A stretch of DNA of 51,088 nt from Minwuia thermotolerans (GTDB lineage Bacteria; Pseudomonadota; Alphaproteobacteria; Minwuiales; Minwuiaceae): assembly GCA_021604565.1 (NCBI GenBank), contig BQJF01000021.1, forward strand, positions 1 to 51,088. Reading direction: 5' to 3'. Below the pieces are notes generated by a model. That model did no database searches. It was not told the origin of the DNA and was given only the letters and a program-made list of their open reading frames with translations. This document shows positions 40,223 through 49,135 of the stretch, in pieces. Position numbers and translations under genes: made by a program. The number at the start of each line of letters is the position of its first letter. Within the stretch, counting starts at the first letter, position 1.

Positions 40223-40627
40223 ATGATGGCCGCGATTGACGAACTGCACGACGAGACACTGGCACGGATTGCCGATGACACACCGGTTGTCATGGTGAAC
40301 CTGATGAAGTTCCGCAAGACATCGCTGGACGGAGATGGCAGTGGCTGGGACGCCTACGTGCGCTATTCGAAGGGCGTGAACCACCTGATACGGGGCGTCG
40401 GCGGCGGCATTGTCTGGACGGGCGACGCGAAGGGCGCATCGTTCGGACCGGCGCAGTTCGGCGACTGGGACTTCATTGCCCTGGTTCGCTACCCGTCGAA
40501 GGCGGCGTTCCGCGCGTTCATCACGTCGGCGGATTACGAGGCGCAGAACCACCATCGCCTCAATGGCTGTCTGGAACATGTCATCATTGCCTCCGAACAG
40601 GCCTATGGCCGCTTCCGGGAGGAGTGA
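40223..40627 (+). CDS. DUF1330-like (dimeric alpha-beta barrel) protein
   Basis: A 134-residue protein with the ferredoxin-like alpha-beta pattern of DUF1330: VVMVNLMKFRK at the first strand, WDAYVRYSKGVNHLIRGVGGGIVWTGDA in the middle, and FIALVRYPSKAAFRAFITSADYEAQNHHR near the end. Such small proteins are often auxiliary to oxidative or degradative enzymes; activity is unknown. It is 4 bp ahead of an alpha/beta hydrolase gene and should be co-transcribed with it. Confidence 0.85.
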   Translation: MMAAIDELHDETLARIADDTPVVMVNLMKFRKTSLDGDGSGWDAYVRYSKGVNHLIRGVGGGIVWTGDAKGASFGPAQFGDWDFIALVRYPSKAAFRAFITSADYEAQNHHRLNGCLEHVIIASEQAYGRFREE

Positions 40628-40631
40628 TCCG

Positions 40632-41540
40632 ATGGGCGCCGATGCGATCCGCCACGTTGATGTCCAGGCCAACGGCTTGCGGTTTCACTGCGCCGAGGCC
40701 GGGGATCCACTGTCCCCCATGATCCTGTTCCTGCACGGCTTTCCGGAGTTCTGGTACGCCTGGCGGAAGCAACTGGAGACACTGTCGGGCGACTGGCTCT
40801 GCGTGGCACCGGACTGCCGGGGTATCAACCTGACGGAGAAGCCCGAGGATCTGGAGAGCTACGAAATCGGCAACCTGGTGGACGATGTCGCGGGCATCAT
40901 CGCGGCCTACGGGCGGGAGCAGGTGATCCTGGTCGGGCACGACTGGGGCGGCTTCATGGCCTGGGAAGTGGCCATCCGCCGACCCGACCTGATCGACCGT
41001 CTGGTCATCATCAACTGCGCCCATCCGGGGATCATGAGCGAGTTGCTGCATCAGCCCGACAGCGAACAGGTGACGCGCAGCCAGTACATGCTGGCCTTCC
41101 GCTCCGAACAGGCCGAGACGCTGGTCAGCCGGGACAATTTCGCCGGTCTGCGCACCAATATCCTCGACCCCGGTCTGAAGGCCGGGCACCTGACGGAGGA
41201 TGATGTGGCTGCCTATCTGGCGCACTGGCAGGTGCCTGGCTCCCTGACCGGAGGGCTGAACTATTACCGCGCCAACAGGTCCGGCCCGCCGAGTGGCGAT
41301 GATGCGCCGCCGCGCACGGTTGCCGAGACGCAGGTTTCGGTGCCGACAATGGTGCTGTGGGGGGAGGGCGATCCCTATTTCGCGCCGGAGAACCTGGAGC
41401 GGATGCAGGAAGCCGGCCCGGACATCACGGTGCACCGGTATCCGGAGAACGATCACTGGATCGCGCATCAGGTCCCGGACGAGATCTCGGCACGTATCGC
41501 TCAGTTCGCAGGCAAGGACCTCACCCAGTCAACTACCTGA
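40632..41540 (+). CDS. alpha/beta hydrolase, epoxide hydrolase type
   Basis: A 302-residue enzyme with HGFPEFWYAWRKQ (oxyanion hole, typical of soluble epoxide hydrolases), Asp104 nucleophile in VGHDWGGFMAW, and base His near NDHWIAHQ. A tyrosine in the lid (LNYYRANR) fits the ring-opening residue of epoxide hydrolases. The start at 40632 follows the DUF1330 stop by 4 bp; an upstream in-frame ATG at 40410 lies inside DUF1330. The 3' end overlaps a convergent esterase gene by 40 bp, which is longer than usual. Confidence 0.9.
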   Translation: MGADAIRHVDVQANGLRFHCAEAGDPLSPMILFLHGFPEFWYAWRKQLETLSGDWLCVAPDCRGINLTEKPEDLESYEIGNLVDDVAGIIAAYGREQVILVGHDWGGFMAWEVAIRRPDLIDRLVIINCAHPGIMSELLHQPDSEQVTRSQYMLAFRSEQAETLVSRDNFAGLRTNILDPGLKAGHLTEDDVAAYLAHWQVPGSLTGGLNYYRANRSGPPSGDDAPPRTVAETQVSVPTMVLWGEGDPYFAPENLERMQEAGPDITVHRYPENDHWIAHQVPDEISARIAQFAGKDLTQSTT

Positions 41541-42469
41541 GCGGCCAGTCGCCGTGTCGGCGTCGGGCTGACAATGTCACCGGCTATGATGTGTTGCAGC
41601 GTGTCCTCGGCGTCGGTCACCTGGATCATGGCCTTCGGTGCTCCGCCCCATCGCTGAAATGTTGAATGCACGTGCGGCACGCTGATCACCTGGTCATTCG
41701 GGGAGTGGATGAACAGCGCGGGCTGCGTGGTTTCCTCCAGCCTCAGGCGCTTCACGTGATGAACAGCAGCCGCCATCGGCAACAGCGCCTCGGCAGGGTA
41801 TCCGGTGGTCCAGGCCTGGCTGAATGCAGGGTTATCGCCCTCCCGAACGGGATTGATCTGCCCCATGAACAGCCGCAGCAACTGCCGCGCCCAGGGAATG
41901 GTCAGGAAGCGCGTGCCGTTCCGGCGGATCTCGAAGTTCGGCGAGATGAAGATGATCGCGTCCATGTCGTGGCGCATGTCATCGCGCATTGCCGCCCAGG
42001 CGGCCAAGGTCGCGCCGGTGGACATGCCGAGCACCAGCACCCGGTCACCCAGCAGCCTGCCCACCTCCAGCGCCTCTGCCATGTCGTCCAGCCAGTCGTC
42101 GGCGCTCGGCTCCGCCATTGCTGTTGCCGGGCGACCGTGACCGGCCAGGCGGGTGAAGTACAGATTGGCGTCCAGAGCCTCCGCCACGATATCGGGAAGC
42201 GGGCGAAGTTCCTGTTTGCTGGCCGAGAAGCCGTGAATGTTGACCACGGCCCAGGGGCGCCTGTCGCGGGCGGTCGGATCGCGCCAGACGATCTCCCTGG
42301 CCAGTCCCGGGCGGATATCGGTGAACCGGGCTTCCCTGCGTGCGAGGGTTTCGACCGGGTCCCGGCCCAGTTCGCCCCGCCGATAGCTGACGCGATCACT
42401 TGCGCGCGCCCGTGGGCCGAGCAGGAACAGGGCAATCAGCAGTCCGATGATGATCAGCGCAATGGTCAT
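41501..42469 (-). CDS. membrane-anchored alpha/beta hydrolase (carboxylesterase/lysophospholipase-like)
   Basis: A 322-residue hydrolase with an N-terminal hydrophobic anchor (MTIALIIIGLLIALFLLG) and a catalytic domain containing VVNIHGFSASKQE, nucleophile Ser150 in LGMSTGA and IHSPNDQVIS with an acid Asp; the C-terminal part holds candidate base His residues (DAEDTLQHI). This resembles Serine aminopeptidase S33/lysophospholipase-type hydrolases. The start at 42469 places the anchor first; an earlier ATG at 42538 is possible. It is convergent and overlapping with the epoxide hydrolase gene. Confidence 0.85.
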   Translation of the reverse strand: MTIALIIIGLLIALFLLGPRARASDRVSYRRGELGRDPVETLARREARFTDIRPGLAREIVWRDPTARDRRPWAVVNIHGFSASKQELRPLPDIVAEALDANLYFTRLAGHGRPATAMAEPSADDWLDDMAEALEVGRLLGDRVLVLGMSTGATLAAWAAMRDDMRHDMDAIIFISPNFEIRRNGTRFLTIPWARQLLRLFMGQINPVREGDNPAFSQAWTTGYPAEALLPMAAAVHHVKRLRLEETTQPALFIHSPNDQVISVPHVHSTFQRWGGAPKAMIQVTDAEDTLQHIIAGDIVSPTPTRRLAAQVVDWVRSLPAN

Positions 42470-42540
42470 GTCAGCAGATGTCCCGCATTCTTGTGCCCGG
42501 GCATGATCCGATCCGCAGGTCGCGGCGTAGCTTAACAATC

Positions 42541-43284
42541 ATGATCCCACACCGAAATCCATGTTCCTGGTCTGCAGCTGCGATTCTGCTCGTGGTCTTT
42601 CTCGTCCTCATGACAGCGGACCGCACCGCCCGTGCGGCGAACACGGACGTTTCCACCTTCGACCCCCTGGTCATGTATGGCTCCGACATCCGGTTCAGTG
42701 TCTGGCGCAAGGATCGCCGGATCGGGTCACACACCGTGCAGTTCCGGCGTGATGGTGACCTGGTTGACGTTCAGATCGACTTCCGTGCCCGTGTGAAGTT
42801 CCTCGGCATCACGGCCTATCGCTTCGAGTATGCGTCGAGTTCCGCCTGGAATGGAGCCGCACTGCAGTCGCTGAACGCGTCCGTGAACGATGACGGCACG
42901 CAGGCGGAGGTTTCCGCCCGGCGCTTCGGCGGGGAAGTGGTGGTCGATGGATCCGGTGGGCTGCGTCGGGTGGCGGGCGCGCTGTTCCCCTCCAACCACT
43001 GGCACCCCGGAATCATCGGCGAAACACGGGTGCTCAATACGCTGACCGGGCGTCTGGACAGCGTTTCGATCAATGCCATGGGGCAGGAGCGGGTCGAAAC
43101 CGCGCATGGATATGTCATGGCGGATCGCTATCTCTACACGGGTGACCTGCACGATGTGGACGTCTGGTACGACGCTGCGGGACGGTGGGTGAAACTGCGG
43201 TTCCTGACGAAGGGCGGCGAACTGATCGAGTATCGCTGCGAGAAATGCAGGGCCTCAGATGGATTGGCGGAGCGTACTGAATGA
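42541..43284 (+). CDS. DUF6134-family secreted protein
   Basis: A 247-residue exported protein with a signal peptide (CSWSAAAILLVVFLVLMTA, cleavage near ARA-A) and a beta-rich domain: VWRKDRRIGSHTVQFRRDGDLVDVQIDF, FEYASSSAWNGAALQSL, PSNHWHP and VWYDAAGRWVKLRF. This is the pattern of DUF6134, whose function is unknown, though the shape suggests lipid or sugar binding. ATG 42541 gives the signal peptide; there is no strong ribosome-binding site. It overlaps the SDR gene by 4 bp and is divergent from the esterase. Confidence 0.82.
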   Translation: MIPHRNPCSWSAAAILLVVFLVLMTADRTARAANTDVSTFDPLVMYGSDIRFSVWRKDRRIGSHTVQFRRDGDLVDVQIDFRARVKFLGITAYRFEYASSSAWNGAALQSLNASVNDDGTQAEVSARRFGGEVVVDGSGGLRRVAGALFPSNHWHPGIIGETRVLNTLTGRLDSVSINAMGQERVETAHGYVMADRYLYTGDLHDVDVWYDAAGRWVKLRFLTKGGELIEYRCEKCRASDGLAERTE

Positions 43285-44045
43285 GTGGAATAGTCTGGAT
43301 AACGGGGGCCAGTTCGGGGATTGGCCGGGCTTCGGCGCTGGAGTTCGCACGGCGCGGCTATCGCGTGGCAGCAACCGCGCGTCGCGAGGAAGAACTGAAG
43401 GTGCTGGCGGAAGAGGCAGCGGGGCAGCTCGGCGATATCATGGCCTTCCCCGGTGACATCACCGATGCGGATGGAATCGCGGCAGTTGTTGCACGGATCG
43501 AGGATGAGCTTGGCCCCATAGGATCGGCCGTGCTGTGTGCGGGCAGCTATACCCCGACGACGGCCGAGACGTTCACGGCAGAGGCGGTGCGCGCGACGCT
43601 GGACCTGAATGTCGTCGGCGCATCGCGCTGTCTCGAGCCGTTGCTGCCACGCATGATCGAACGCGGGGCCGGTCGCATCTTTGTCGTTTCCTCCGTCGCC
43701 GGGTATCGCGGACTGCCGCGCGCCGCAAGCTATGGCGCGTCGAAGGCGGCGCTGATCAACATGGCGGAGGCGCTGCATTGCGAACTGAAGCCGCTGGGCG
43801 TCCACATGGGCGTGATCAATCCGGGGTTCGTGAAGACCCCGCTGACGGACCGCAACGATCATCCGATGCCCTTTCTGATGCCGGTCGAGCGGGCTGCGGA
43901 GCGGCTGGTCGATGGTGTGCTGGGTCGCGGGTTCGAGGTCCGGTTCCCGTTTGTCTTCACGACGATCATGAAACTGGTGAGGTGTCTGCCCTATGCCCTC
44001 TACTTCCCCCTCGTCCGCTGGACGACGCGCAGCCGATCCTCTTGA
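43281..44045 (+). CDS. short-chain dehydrogenase/reductase (SDR)
   Basis: A 254-residue classical SDR with the cofactor loop TGASSGIG (8-15), an Ala-Gly motif in LCAGSYTP (NNAG replaced), the catalytic Ser in VVSSVAGYRG and Tyr151-x3-Lys155 in SYGASKAAL, and NPGFVKTPLT. An Arg at TARREEEL favours NADP. A C-terminal hydrophobic stretch (KLVRCLPYALYFPLVRW) may associate with the membrane. The ATG overlaps the DUF6134 stop by 4 bp; the NTF2-like gene begins inside its last 53 bp. Confidence 0.9.
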   Translation: MSGIVWITGASSGIGRASALEFARRGYRVAATARREEELKVLAEEAAGQLGDIMAFPGDITDADGIAAVVARIEDELGPIGSAVLCAGSYTPTTAETFTAEAVRATLDLNVVGASRCLEPLLPRMIERGAGRIFVVSSVAGYRGLPRAASYGASKAALINMAEALHCELKPLGVHMGVINPGFVKTPLTDRNDHPMPFLMPVERAAERLVDGVLGRGFEVRFPFVFTTIMKLVRCLPYALYFPLVRWTTRSRSS

Positions 44046-44469
44046 GTACTACATCAGCTTCTTCGAAGGCATGACGCCGACCGACATCGCGCGGGTGCCG
44101 GACGTCTATGCGCCCGATGCCCGGTTCAAGGATCCGTTCAGCGATTTCCGCGGCCATGATCATCTGCAGCGCATGTTCACGGCCATGCTGCGCGACGTGC
44201 GCGACTATGCCCTGGTGGTCGATGCGCGGTGCCTCGACGGACGGACGGGATGGCTACGCTGGACCATGAGCGGCTACGTCAGCGCGCTGGGCAGGGACAA
44301 GTGGACAGTGACCGGAACCAGCGTCGTTGTCTTCGATGCGGACGGTCGCGTGACGGAGCATGTCGACTACTGGGATGCCGCCAGCCAGATGTATGAACGC
44401 CTGCCCGTGCTCGGGTGGATCCTGGGCAGGATACGGAGACGCTTCGCGGCCCATTCAGCGGCGGGATAG
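43993..44469 (+). CDS. NTF2-like / SnoaL-fold protein
   Basis: A 158-residue protein with the fold pattern DPLEYYISFFEGMTPTDIARVPDVYAPDARFKDPFSDFRGHDHLQRMF, typical of nuclear transport factor 2-like proteins encoded beside SDRs in proteobacterial lipid-modification clusters. The rest (GWLRWTMSGY, TGTSVVVFDADGRVTEHVDYWDAASQMYERLPVLG) also fits. The start at 43993 overlaps the SDR by 53 bp; a start at 44069 is possible but would remove the first helix. Function unknown; the usual partners (DUF1365, cyclopropane fatty acid synthase) are not seen here. Confidence 0.85.
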   Translation: MPSTSPSSAGRRAADPLEYYISFFEGMTPTDIARVPDVYAPDARFKDPFSDFRGHDHLQRMFTAMLRDVRDYALVVDARCLDGRTGWLRWTMSGYVSALGRDKWTVTGTSVVVFDADGRVTEHVDYWDAASQMYERLPVLGWILGRIRRRFAAHSAAG

Positions 44470-44478
44470 CCCCGTTCT

Positions 44479-44498
44479 GTGCGGTCGCTTGACCGCAC
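44479..44498 (+). terminator. stem-loop after the NTF2-like gene
   Basis: 8-bp stem GTGCGGTC / GACCGCAC with loop GCTT, followed by CTTAGGATATTTC. Weak T-run, so a poor terminator or leader element of asd. Confidence 0.35.
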
Positions 44499-44613
44499 CT
44501 TAGGATATTTCAGCCGTGCAGCACTTGCCTGTTGCCGGGGCAAGGCGTATCTCTCCGCCCACTTCCGCGCCACTCGGGCGCGGCAGAATTCTCTGATCGA
44601 AAGGACGAGGGAG

Positions 44614-45636
44614 ATGGGTTATCGCGTCGCCGTCGTCGGTGCCACCGGGAATGTGGGCCGCGAAATGTTGAACATTCTGGAGGAACGCATGTTCCCCGCC
44701 GATGAAGTGACGGCTGTTGCCAGCCGCCGTTCTCTCGGTACGGAAGTCACGTTCGGCGACAGGACCCTGAAAACGAAAGCCCTCGATGATTTCGATTTCA
44801 CGGGCTACGACATGGCGCTGTTTTCCGCCGGTGGCGACATTGCGCGGGAATATGCGCCGAAGGCCGCGGCCCAGGGCTGTGTCGTGATCGACAACAGTTC
44901 CGCGTTCCGCATGGATCCGGATGTGCCGCTGGTGGTGCCGGAGGTGAATTCCGACGCCCTGGCCGGATTTTCCAAGCGCAACATCATCGCCAATCCGAAC
45001 TGCTCCACGGCGCAGCTTGTGGTGGCGCTGAAGCCGATCCATGACCGGGCCCGCATCCGTCGCGTGGTGGTTTCCACCTATCAGTCGACGTCCGGTGCCG
45101 GGCGTGAGGGGATGGACGAGCTGTTCAGCCAGACCAAGGGCATCTTCGTCAACCAGGCGGCGGAACCGAGCAAGTTCACCAAGCAGATCGCCTTCAACGT
45201 CATTCCGCACATCGATGTGTTCCTGGATGGCGGGGAGACCAAGGAAGAGTGGAAGATGACGGTCGAGACCAAGAAGATCCTCGACCCGAAGATCCGCCTG
45301 ACCGCGACCTGTGTGCGGGTGCCGACCTTCGTCGGTCATGCGGAGGCGGTGAACCTGGAACTGGAGGAGCCGCTGTCCGCGGACGAAGCGCGCGATCTGC
45401 TGCGTGAGGCCCCGGGCTGCATGGTCATCGATAATCCGGCCGAGGAGCAGTATATCACGCCGGTCGAGTGCGTCGGCGACTATGCCACGTTCATCAGCCG
45501 CATCCGCGAGGACGCGACCATCGACAATGGCCTGAACCTCTGGGTGGTGTCGGACAACCTGCGCAAGGGTGCGGCACTGAACACGGTCCAGATCGCCGAG
45601 ACCCTGGGCGCACGCTTCCTGAAGAAGGCCGCCTGA
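44614..45636 (+). CDS. asd: aspartate-semialdehyde dehydrogenase
   Basis: A 340-residue NADPH-dependent enzyme that reduces L-aspartyl-4-phosphate to the semialdehyde for lysine, threonine, methionine and diaminopimelate synthesis. VAVVGATGNVGREML is the cofactor loop, ASRRSLG supplies the NADP-binding arginine, Cys130 in NPNCSTAQ is the catalytic nucleophile and the base His lies in RVPTFVGHAEAVN. STYQSTSGAGREGMDEL is another family block. ATG 44614 is preceded by GGACGAGGGAG; an in-frame ATG at 44479 lies before a non-conserved leader. Two terminators follow. Confidence 0.97.
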   Translation: MGYRVAVVGATGNVGREMLNILEERMFPADEVTAVASRRSLGTEVTFGDRTLKTKALDDFDFTGYDMALFSAGGDIAREYAPKAAAQGCVVIDNSSAFRMDPDVPLVVPEVNSDALAGFSKRNIIANPNCSTAQLVVALKPIHDRARIRRVVVSTYQSTSGAGREGMDELFSQTKGIFVNQAAEPSKFTKQIAFNVIPHIDVFLDGGETKEEWKMTVETKKILDPKIRLTATCVRVPTFVGHAEAVNLELEEPLSADEARDLLREAPGCMVIDNPAEEQYITPVECVGDYATFISRIREDATIDNGLNLWVVSDNLRKGAALNTVQIAETLGARFLKKAA

Positions 45637-45668
45637 CCGGCATCCTCGCCAGCTCTGGCAAGAACATG

Positions 45669-45708
45669 AAGCCATCCCGACCCTTGATCAGGTCGGGGTG
45701 GCTTTTTC
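45669..45708 (+). terminator. rho-independent terminator of asd
   Basis: Stem AAGCCATCCCGACC / GGTCGGGGTGGCTT (one G-U pair) with loop CTTGATCA and TTTTTCC. Confidence 0.9.
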
Positions 45709-45744
45709 CTTTTCGGCGTTGAAGTCCTGAGCCAGAACGAGAAA

Positions 45745-45774
45745 CACCATCCCTCAACGCATTGAGGGATGGTG
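45745..45774 (-). terminator. terminator hairpin between asd and rne, mainly for rne
   Basis: Perfect 13-bp stem CACCATCCCTCAA / TTGAGGGATGGTG, loop CGCA. On the minus strand it is followed by TTTCTCGTTC, on the plus strand by CTTGTTC, so it may act in both directions. Confidence 0.75.
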
Positions 45775-45822
45775 CTTGTTCGACCTGTGGACAGCGTGCG
45801 CGAGCGCCGGCTGTCAGGATGA

Positions 45823-48639
45823 TCAGTCGTCGCGGCGCTTGCGTGACCACCAGCCGCGCTTGGCCGGGGCCTTGGGTGCGGCGTCGGCGACCGGCTCCAG
45901 TTCGGGTTCGGGCTCTGCCGCTGGTGCGGCCTCCGGCTCCTCTGCGGATGCGGTGACGACGGGCTCCGGCTCGGCTTCAGCGGCGACCTGGGTCTCAGGC
46001 GCAATCTCGACCTCAGCCTCAGCCTCAGCCTCAGCCTCAGTTGCAACCTCGGCTTCAGTCTCGACCTCGGCAGCCTGCTCGGGAACGGCATCATCGTCGG
46101 CTGGCTGGTTCTCTTCCTCGGCCTGCGCGGCGGGGGCTTCCGGCGCATCGTCATTCGATGCCTCGGCAACGTCCCCGGACACGGACTGTTCGACCGTGTC
46201 GTCACTGCCCGTTTCCGTTTCCTCAGCAGCGTCGGTCTGGCCTGCGTCATCGTCGTCGGCGGCGGCAGTCGCTGCCTCGCTGTTGCCGGTGTCTTCGGGT
46301 CCCTGATCCGCCGCCGCATCGGTGGCGGGTTCATCCTCCGGACTGCTCTGCTCGGCGACGATCTCGGCCTGAACCTGGGATGGCGGCACTGCGGCGGCCA
46401 TCAGGAACGGAGACTGGATACCTTCCTCGTTGACCTCCCCATCGCCCAGCGGTGCGGCATCGCTGCCGCCGTTCTGCTGGTTCGACGACGACTGGTCATC
46501 GTCCTTCCGGCCACGCCTGCGCCGACCGCCACGCCGACCGCGACGGCGGCGGTTCCTGCCCTCGCCATCATCATCGTCGTCACCACCGGACGCAGCTTCC
46601 TCGGGCTTGCCGCCATCGGCGTCGTCACCCTGCGTTGCTTCCTGTCCGCTGCTGTCGCCATTCGGGTCCTGATCGGAGGAGGCTCCACCGCGCCGGCGAC
46701 GCCTGCGACGGCTGCGCGGACGGCCACCATCGTCATCCGAACTCCGCTGCTCGGCCTCGTCTTCATCATCGTCGCTGCGGGCGTTCGTCTGGTCCGCCTC
46801 GTCCTCGTCATCATCGTGTTCGATCGCCGGTGCGGTGGTCTCCCGCTGCGGACGTTCGATCTCCTCACTGATCTCGGAGGCGGCGATGCGCTCGATCCGG
46901 TGATCCGGGGACACAAGGGTCATATCGGCGGCGATCTCCACCGCGAAGCCGTAGCGTTCCTCGATCTCCGCCAGGGCGCGACGCTTGTGGTTCACGATGT
47001 AGATCGCGACATCTGCCGGCATGTGGATGCGGATACCGGCGGAACGCTCGCGAATGCCCTCTTCCTCGATGGAGCGCAGCAGGTGCAGCGCCGTCGAGTC
47101 GATGGAACGGACAACGCCGAGGCCATGGCAGTGGGCGCAGGGCATCATGTTGACGTCCTGCACGCCGGGACGCAGGCGCTGGCGCGACATTTCCAGCAGA
47201 CCGAAATGGCTGATCCGCCCGATCTGGATACGGGCACGGTCCACGCGCAGGCAGTCCTTCAGCTTGCGCTCGACGGACCGGTTGTTGCGCGACTCGTCCA
47301 TGTCGATGAAGTCGATGACCACCAGGCCTGCCAGATCGCGCAGCCGCAACTGGCGCGCCACTTCTTCAGCCGCCTCCAGGTTGGTCTTGGTCGCCGTTTC
47401 CTCGATGGACCGCCCCTTGGTGGACTTGCCCGAGTTCACGTCGATGGCGACCAGTGCCTCCGTCGAGTTGATGACGATATAGCCACCCGACGGCAGCGTG
47501 ACCTCGTTGCCGTACATGCTGTCGAGCTGCTGCTCCACCTGGTAGCGATGGAACAGCGGGATGCGGTCGCGATAGGGCTGAACCTTCTTCGCATGCGACG
47601 GCATGATCCGCTTCATGAAGTCCTTGGCGACGCGATACCCGTCCTCGCCTTCCACCAGAACCTCGTCGATGTCCTTGGAATAGAAGTCGCGGATCGCGCG
47701 GGTGATCAGCGATGCTTCCTCATAGACTAGGGTTGGGGCGGTGGACCGCAGCGTCAGGTCGCGGATGTCGTCCCAGAGCCGCAGCAGGAACTCGAAGTCA
47801 CGCTTGATCTCGGACTTGGTGCGCTTGGCGCCCGCGGTGCGGACGATGACGCCCGTGCCCTCCGGCACCTCCAGTTCCTTGACGGCAGACTTCAGCTTCT
47901 TGCGGTCGGCGACATTGGCGATCTTGCGGCTGATGCCGCCGCCACGCGCCGTGTTCGGCATCAGCACGCAGTAGCGACCGGCCAGAGACAGATAGGTGGT
48001 CAGGGCCGCGCCCTTGTTGCCACGTTCTTCCTTGACGGCCTGCACCAGCAGGATCTGGCGGCGCTTGATGACTTCCTGGATCTTGTAGGGACGGCTGTGC
48101 TGTGACGGACGGCGCGGGGCGATGTCCTCCTCCAGCTCGTCACCACCCACATCCTCGACGCCCAGATCGGAATCCTCGTCGGAGGTCGGGCCGCTGCTGC
48201 GTCGACGGCCACGGCCACGGCCGCGTCCACGCCGGTTGCGGCCATTGCCGGACGACTTGCTGTCGTCGTCACCGTCCTCGGAGGACTGATCGTCCTCGCC
48301 TTCACCTTCTTCCTCGATCTCGGCCTCTTCGGCCTCCGCCACGCGGGCGACCTCGCGTTGCTGCTCGGCGATCAGTGCCTCGCGATCCGCGACCGGGATC
48401 TGGTAGTAGTCGGGGTGGATTTCGTTGAAGGCCAGAAAGCCGTGGCGGTTGCCGCCGAATTCGACGAAGGCAGCCTGCAGGGAAGGCTCCACACGGGTGA
48501 CCTTCGCCAGATAGATATTGCCCTTCAGGGGTTTGCGGCTGTCGACCTCGAAATCAAATTCATCAAGGCGATTGCCCTTCACGATCACAACCCGGGTTTC
48601 CTCCGGATGTGCCGCGTCGACCAGCATACGAGTGGCCAT
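45823..48639 (-). CDS. rne: ribonuclease E/G family endoribonuclease, RNase E
   Basis: A 938-residue RNase E, the core nuclease of mRNA decay and rRNA processing. Order: N-terminal RNase H-like start (MATRMLVDAAHPEETRVVIV), S1 domain (about residues 35-215) split by a long acidic and Arg/Gly insert (about 97-185) usual in alphaproteobacteria, DNase I-like catalytic domain with Asp400 (AIDVNSGKSTKG) and Asp446 (VVIDFIDMDESRNN), and the zinc-link CAHC (Cys501, Cys504). From about residue 600 the tail is of low complexity: Arg-rich blocks (likely RNA binding) alternating with acidic Glu/Ala stretches, ending KRGWWSRKRRD. The tail should be disordered and serve as a degradosome scaffold. ATG 48639; the leader is about 500 bp from the next gene. 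Confidence 0.96.
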   Translation of the reverse strand: MATRMLVDAAHPEETRVVIVKGNRLDEFDFEVDSRKPLKGNIYLAKVTRVEPSLQAAFVEFGGNRHGFLAFNEIHPDYYQIPVADREALIAEQQREVARVAEAEEAEIEEEGEGEDDQSSEDGDDDSKSSGNGRNRRGRGRGRGRRRSSGPTSDEDSDLGVEDVGGDELEEDIAPRRPSQHSRPYKIQEVIKRRQILLVQAVKEERGNKGAALTTYLSLAGRYCVLMPNTARGGGISRKIANVADRKKLKSAVKELEVPEGTGVIVRTAGAKRTKSEIKRDFEFLLRLWDDIRDLTLRSTAPTLVYEEASLITRAIRDFYSKDIDEVLVEGEDGYRVAKDFMKRIMPSHAKKVQPYRDRIPLFHRYQVEQQLDSMYGNEVTLPSGGYIVINSTEALVAIDVNSGKSTKGRSIEETATKTNLEAAEEVARQLRLRDLAGLVVIDFIDMDESRNNRSVERKLKDCLRVDRARIQIGRISHFGLLEMSRQRLRPGVQDVNMMPCAHCHGLGVVRSIDSTALHLLRSIEEEGIRERSAGIRIHMPADVAIYIVNHKRRALAEIEERYGFAVEIAADMTLVSPDHRIERIAASEISEEIERPQRETTAPAIEHDDDEDEADQTNARSDDDEDEAEQRSSDDDGGRPRSRRRRRRRGGASSDQDPNGDSSGQEATQGDDADGGKPEEAASGGDDDDDGEGRNRRRRGRRGGRRRRGRKDDDQSSSNQQNGGSDAAPLGDGEVNEEGIQSPFLMAAAVPPSQVQAEIVAEQSSPEDEPATDAAADQGPEDTGNSEAATAAADDDDAGQTDAAEETETGSDDTVEQSVSGDVAEASNDDAPEAPAAQAEEENQPADDDAVPEQAAEVETEAEVATEAEAEAEAEVEIAPETQVAAEAEPEPVVTASAEEPEAAPAAEPEPELEPVADAAPKAPAKRGWWSRKRRDD
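46011..46040. repeat. five tandem copies of a hexanucleotide in rne
   Basis: CCTCAG repeated five times without change, encoding an alternating Glu-Ala stretch in the RNase E tail, with degenerate units on both sides. In-frame slippage would change length by two residues per unit. Confidence 0.93.
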
Positions 48640-49135
48640 TAGCCATATCTCCGGGATGGCAGCGGTACCGGCGAGTCAGCGATACTGGGCCATCCATATG
48701 TTATGTCAGGATCTGCAAGGTCGGGCCCAGACATCGAACGGCGCCGAAAGAGGTTGAACCCCTCCGGCTCGCCATGATGCGGTCCGTCAGTCCCCGCTGC
48801 CGTCACCCAACGGGTGCGGACAGATCCCGAGTTTCAATAATCTCTCCAGATGCCCTGGGCGGCGGTCATCATTTCGGTGACCGGATGGGCTGGGACGATC
48901 TGGTTACCGGGTCCCGTGTCACCCCCTGACCGTCCTGTCGTCCGGGCGGTCGATTGAACAAGGGAGTGGCCAGAGATACTGACCCGGATTACCTTTCGTC
49001 GGAGCTCATCCCTACCGCGCCGCAGGGCCGGTCGGAACCGGACAACACGGCGGCACTGGAAACTCGCATGGCGACACTAGCAAATTGCAGCATGTTGCAG
49101 CAAGCATTGTGCGCTACCTTACGGAAAGAACCTGA
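48640..49135. promoter_or_regulatory. 496-bp divergent region between rne and the cell-wall amidase gene
   Basis: No convincing coding sequence. On the rne side, an AT-rich CATATG/TAACAT patch near 48695-48705 with TTGCAG about 48713-48718 (minus strand) could be the promoter, giving a short leader; the rne leader is known to be autoregulatory in other bacteria. On the amidase side, two close copies of TTGCAGCA (49085-49102) precede GCTACCTT and the start. GC is moderate, and no hairpin with a T-run was noticed. Confidence 0.45.

Noticed and set aside
44500..45675. 391-codon minus-strand frame opposite asd
   Set aside because: Antisense shadow of a clear housekeeping gene.
46011..46040. Possible CRISPR-like repeat
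   Set aside because: Uninterrupted hexanucleotide units inside a coding region, with no spacers and no cas genes in the window.
45480..46334. 284-codon alternative minus-strand frame in the RNase E tail
   Set aside because: Frame-shifted reading of low-complexity repeats, giving Pro/Arg/Ser-rich nonsense.
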